This document shows, piece by piece, positions 43,093-45,897 of a stretch of 45,897 nucleotides of DNA. Made by a program: the position numbers and the translations under genes. Every line of letters begins with the position of its first letter. Position 1 is the first letter of the stretch. Source of the DNA: Myxococcales bacterium (GTDB taxonomy: Bacteria > Lernaellota > Lernaellaia > Lernaellales > Lernaellaceae); contig JAAYVF010000069.1 in the NCBI GenBank assembly GCA_012517325.1, forward strand, positions 1-45,897, written 5' to 3'. Under the pieces are notes generated by a model that saw only the letters and a program-made list of their open reading frames with translations, ran no database searches and was not told the DNA's origin.

Positions 43093-44462
43093 TCGTCCTC
43101 CCGCGGCACGTTCAACCCCAGGCTTTTCATTTTGCGATGCAGGTTGGTGCGTTCGATGCCGATCGCCTCGGCCGTCTTGGTGATGTTGCCGCCGTTCTCG
43201 TCGAGCTTGCGGCGCAGGAATTCACGTTCGAACTGCGCCTTGGCCTCGCGGTAGTCGGGCACGGCGAACAGGTCGTCGGGCTCTTCCGGTTGGACGGCCT
43301 GCAGCTTGATCGCCTGGCTGACGTGCGCCGCGGTCACCGATTCGGCGCGGGTGAGGATGACTAGGCGTTCGACGATGTTTTTCAGTTCGCGGATGTTGCC
43401 CGGCCAGTCGTATTCCATCAGCCGGGCGATCGCCTCGGGCTCGAAGTCGCGCGGCGGCAGGCCCGACCGGACGCAGAAGGCCTTGGTGAAGAAATCCACG
43501 AACAGCGGAATGTCTTCCTTCCGTTCGCGGAGTGGCGGCACCTGCAGCGGAATGACGTTGAGCCGGTAGTACAGATCCTCGCGGAAGCGGTTCGCGGCGA
43601 TCTCCTGTTCCAGGTCTTTGTTGGTGGCGGCGATGACCCGCACGTTGACGGGGATCAGTTCGCGCCCGCCGACCCGCTCGAAATGCTGTTCCTGCAAAAC
43701 GCGCAACACTTTGGCCTGCGTTTTGAGGCTCATGTCGGCGATTTCGTCCAGGAAGATCGTGCCGCCGTCGGCCAGGTCGAACTTGCCGCGCCGCCGCTCG
43801 GTGGCGCCGGTGAAGGCGCCTTTTTCGTGGCCGAACAATTCCGACTCGATCAATTCGTCGGGAATCGCGGCGCAATTCACCTCGACGAACGGTTTTTGTG
43901 CCCGCTTGGACTGCCGGTGGATCTGGCGGGCGACCAGTTCCTTGCCGGTGCCGTTTTCACCGGTGACCAGCACCCAGCTATCGGTCGGCGCGGCGAGGGC
44001 GATCTGTTCGCGCAGCGCCAGAATCCGCGGGTGACCGCCGATCATCTCGTACTTGGCCTCGATCCCTTCCTTGAGGTGGCGATTCTCTTCCTCCAGCCAG
44101 ATCAAATCCATCACGCGGTGGACCGTCAGCATGACGTCGGAAAGCGAGAGCGGTTTTTCGATGAAATCGTAGGCCCCGAGCTTGATCGCCTTGACCGCGG
44201 TTTCGACGTTGCCGTGCCCGCTGATCATCACCACCTGCAGGGCCGGGTACATTTCCTTCAGGCGGGCCAGTGTCTGCATGCCGTCGATGCCGGGCATCCA
44301 GATGTCGAGCATGACCAGGTCGGGCCGCTCCTGCCGCACGTATTTCAACGCCTCCTCGCCGGAAGCCACGCCGTGAACCAGAAAACCTTCGTCCTCCAGG
44401 ATGCCGCTGAGCGTCTCCCGGATATCCGGTTCATCGTCGACGATGAGTATTCTTCTCTCCAC
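43089..44462 (-). CDS. NtrC-family sigma54-dependent response regulator
   Basis: The protein has 457 residues. I use the GTG at 44462 (GTGGAGAGAAGA), preceded by GAGG, giving a receiver that starts RRILIVDDEPDIRE; an upstream in-frame extension is less likely. The phosphoacceptor is Asp53 (LVMLDIWMPG), and the receiver ends with DFIEKPLSL. The AAA+ domain (~135-370) has Walker A GENGTGKE, the sigma54 contact loop GAFTGA, Walker B GGTIFLDEIAD and an arginine finger region FREDLYYRLNV. The C-terminal Fis-like helix-turn-helix is NITKTAEAIGIERTNLHRKMK. It activates sigma54 promoters. It heads a long housekeeping operon. Confidence 0.96.
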   Translation of the reverse strand: MERRILIVDDEPDIRETLSGILEDEGFLVHGVASGEEALKYVRQERPDLVMLDIWMPGIDGMQTLARLKEMYPALQVVMISGHGNVETAVKAIKLGAYDFIEKPLSLSDVMLTVHRVMDLIWLEEENRHLKEGIEAKYEMIGGHPRILALREQIALAAPTDSWVLVTGENGTGKELVARQIHRQSKRAQKPFVEVNCAAIPDELIESELFGHEKGAFTGATERRRGKFDLADGGTIFLDEIADMSLKTQAKVLRVLQEQHFERVGGRELIPVNVRVIAATNKDLEQEIAANRFREDLYYRLNVIPLQVPPLRERKEDIPLFVDFFTKAFCVRSGLPPRDFEPEAIARLMEYDWPGNIRELKNIVERLVILTRAESVTAAHVSQAIKLQAVQPEEPDDLFAVPDYREAKAQFEREFLRRKLDENGGNITKTAEAIGIERTNLHRKMKSLGLNVPREDE

Positions 44463-44565
44463 GAACACCTCTATTTCTTGAGCGAATTCGAATGACTCAT
44501 TGTAGCAGATTTGCAACACTTGGCTAGCCGAAAGAGTATCGTTCCTCGCGGGTCGAAAATGGCGC

Positions 44566-44678
44566 GGATCGCTTCGTTTATTCCGCCCCTTCAGGGCGGA
44601 CGTTACTTCCTCTCGATTCCTGGGGTTTCCACCCCAGGCTGAAATATTTCGCCCCTCCGGGACGATCGGCGATCCGCC
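44566..44678 (+). repeat. REP-like multi-hairpin repeat, copy 1
   Basis: This 113-base unit differs from copy 2 (45542-45654) at only two positions. It contains CCGCCC-CTTCA-GGGCGG (44583-44599), CCTGGGGTTTCCACCCCAGG (44619-44638) and CGCCCCTCCGGGACG. It lies between the NtrC-type gene and the Asp/Asn lipoprotein gene. The rest of the gap 44463-44766 shows nothing else. Confidence 0.9.
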
Positions 44679-44766
44679 GAAGGCCGCTTCGGCGACATAT
44701 CAACGAAATATTAAGGCGGCACGAAAAATCACCTCACCTTCCGCGCCGCGCCGACATCCATCTCCG

Positions 44767-45333
44767 CTATTCCGCTACCGTCACGATATCGAGCAACAAC
44801 CGATTGCTGTGCGTCGCGCAGTCATTCGAGATTTCCAGAAAGTAGGGCGCGCCTTCGCCGTTGAGGAAGATCGAGGGGTCCACCTTGAAAATTAACGGTT
44901 CTCCTTTTTCGGTATAACACATACTGGGAATGCCCATCGGGAACGACTCATCGGTTATCGTGCCCTCGGTCTTGTCCAAGCAATAGGATTCTCCATTCTT
45001 CACGATGAAGATATGTCCGCCGCATAATTGGTTCCCCGGATAAGCGAACTCAATGGCAAAAGTCAAATTCGCCTCCAGGCCAATACTGACCGGTTGATTG
45101 ACCGGCGACCCGTCAATCAGGATACTCACGCCATTCAGGTGGGGTTGCCGATCAACCGCTGTTCCACATTCTGGATAATTGTACCCTTCGCAATGTGCCC
45201 CTTCGAAAAAATCGACCGAGCCCTGACCACTATCATTATCGTCGTCATCGTTATCATCCCTGTTGTCGCACATCAGCAACGAGATCGAGCAAAGCAACAA
45301 CGAGGCAAGCAATAAGAAGGTTTGTGCTTCCAT
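44767..45333 (-). CDS. Asp/Asn-linker lipoprotein of unknown fold
   Basis: The protein has 188 residues from MEAQTFLLLASLLL; GGAGTG six bases upstream supports this start. The hydrophobic leader ends L-L-M-Cys22, where Met before Cys makes the lipobox non-canonical, but the Asp/Asn run follows at once (DNRDDNDDDDND), as in the other family members here. The remaining ~150 residues are beta-rich with six Cys (EGAHCEGYNYPECG, NQLCGGHIF, ESYCLDK, SMCYTEK, NDCATH), fit for disulphides outside the cytoplasm. No domain is recognised. The gene is flanked on both sides by REP-like repeats. Confidence 0.8.
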   Translation of the reverse strand: MEAQTFLLLASLLLCSISLLMCDNRDDNDDDDNDSGQGSVDFFEGAHCEGYNYPECGTAVDRQPHLNGVSILIDGSPVNQPVSIGLEANLTFAIEFAYPGNQLCGGHIFIVKNGESYCLDKTEGTITDESFPMGIPSMCYTEKGEPLIFKVDPSIFLNGEGAPYFLEISNDCATHSNRLLLDIVTVAE

Positions 45334-45423
45334 CTTTTCACTCCTTTTCAATTTTATGGCCAAACGCCGCGATAGCCGCCGTCGCCGCTTCCCAAGTGTT
45401 TCAAATCTGCCTGCTTTTTTTCT

Positions 45424-45520
45424 CGCCCAAAGGGGGCGTCATATCGTAGCCAGGGGTGGAGTCTGTAGCGGACGGAACCCCTGGAAACAGGCGGTGTCCA
45501 TTTTTCGCCCTGAAGGGGTG
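45424..45520 (-). repeat. Divergent REP-like multi-hairpin repeat, inverted copy 3
   Basis: On the minus strand the order is the same as in copies 1 and 2. A hairpin around CTTCA (45506-45520) comes first, then CCAGGGGT/ACCCCTGG (45450-45457 with 45477-45484), then CT, an ATAT-containing spacer and CGCCC/GGGCG (45424-45438). The middle loop is longer (19 bases). Confidence 0.75.
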
Positions 45521-45541
45521 ACCTATTTCGAAAAGCAGAAT

Positions 45542-45654
45542 GGATCGCTTCGTTTATTCCGCCCCTTCAGGGCGGACGTTACTTCCTCTCGATTCCTGGG
45601 GTTTCCACCCCAGGCTGAAATATTTCACCCCTCCGGGGCGATCGGCGATCCGCC
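45542..45654 (+). repeat. REP-like multi-hairpin repeat, copy 2
   Basis: This copy matches copy 1 at 111 of 113 positions. Both end with GATCGGCGATCCGCC and then diverge. The distance between the two starts is 976 bases, with the lipoprotein gene and inverted copy 3 in between. Confidence 0.9.
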
Positions 45655-45715
45655 ATCGACGGCTGTCCACTCGGCATAAACGCCGTCGCCGAGCCCTCAC
45701 AGGTCCTCGAGGCTG

Positions 45716-45841
45716 TCATCGTAGAGTTGTTGACTGGTTATTTTTGGTTGTTGGAGGGCAAGAATCGTGCCATGCGGCAAAGCCGATCGCGGCGATTGCC
45801 AAACACGGCAACACCAGGAACAGAAGCGACTTACGTGTCAT
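45716..45841 (-). CDS. Tiny exported peptide or frameshifted lipoprotein (41 residues)
   Basis: A strong GGAGGTAAAC ribosome site precedes ATG at 45841. The frame gives MTRKSLLFLVLPCLAIAAIG, a signal-peptide-like start, then FAAWHDSC and a short polar tail to a TGA at 45718-45716. A second frame over the last part would read LALQQPKITSQQLYDDSLEDL to its own stop, which looks more protein-like. So a one-base shift near 45760 is possible. No function can be assigned. Confidence 0.5.
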   Translation of the reverse strand: MTRKSLLFLVLPCLAIAAIGFAAWHDSCPPTTKNNQSTTLR

Positions 45842-45897
45842 GTTTACCTCCAAAGTTGGCACCGAGTGCAAAGAACGAAGAAGATGGAATAAATATA

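Noticed and set aside
40778-43254. Two plus-strand frames of over 400 codons opposite proS and ispG
   Set aside because: They are antisense to conserved housekeeping genes; composition is typical of GC-rich shadow frames.

Overview
The window is chromosomal DNA, mostly GC-rich, from a Gram-negative bacterium of deltaproteobacterial type (Desulfobacterota, Myxococcota, Bdellovibrionota or a related uncultured phylum; the sequence alone does not decide). The clues are many lipoboxes, an NtrC-type sigma54 activator, HD-GYP and FHA regulators, a triheme cytochrome lipoprotein, a prepilin-like protein, and a family of lipoproteins whose lipid-bearing Cys is followed by a run of Asp and Asn. There is no prophage, transposase, CRISPR array or rRNA.

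Layout. 1-1113: a ParA-type ATPase with an overlapping Ala/Pro/Lys-rich partner, and tRNA-Arg(TCT), all minus. 1258-3613: two Asp/Asn-linker lipoproteins and a triheme cytochrome, plus. 3619-9590: a minus block of a PQQ-propeller lipoprotein, a radical SAM protein, PolX and endonuclease III, with stop/start overlaps at two junctions. 9737-9977: a complete tRNA unit (promoter, tRNA-Ala, tRNA-Arg, terminator). 10008-14568: a TetR regulator divergent from an aminotransferase / class II aldolase / FGGY kinase operon, with two perfect palindromes between them. 14653-16120: an AT-rich patch with two unknown genes. 16121-23399: three large exported proteins (beta-helix lipoprotein, FGE-like lipoprotein, subtilase) and a 1-kb intergenic region with long hairpins. 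23501-29959: two GT-C type membrane proteins, a DUF721/DciA protein, an OPT transporter and a small frameshifted membrane protein. 30020-31366: a POT peptide transporter. 31709-35100: an HD-GYP/GAF/degenerate-GGDEF protein followed by two FHA proteins. 35078-44462: a long, tightly packed minus block (NtrC-type regulator, ispG, proS, pyrF, trmJ, MBL-fold protein, histidine kinase, zinc-ribbon membrane protein, prepilin-like protein). 44566-45897: REP-like multi-hairpin repeats around one more Asp/Asn lipoprotein, then a tiny secreted ORF.

How the genes may work together. Two themes stand out. One is the set of surface lipoproteins that share an N-terminal module (signal peptide, Cys, acidic linker) and carry unrelated C-terminal domains: Lcl/DUF1566, a possible TIM barrel, PQQ propeller, beta-helix, FGE-like and one unknown. 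The long acidic run after Cys recalls the lipoprotein export signal of Bacteroidota. The other is the TetR-controlled three-enzyme operon, which has the logic of a catabolic pathway for an amino sugar or amino polyol whose substrate cannot be named from sequence. Most of the remaining genes are housekeeping or ordinary regulation.
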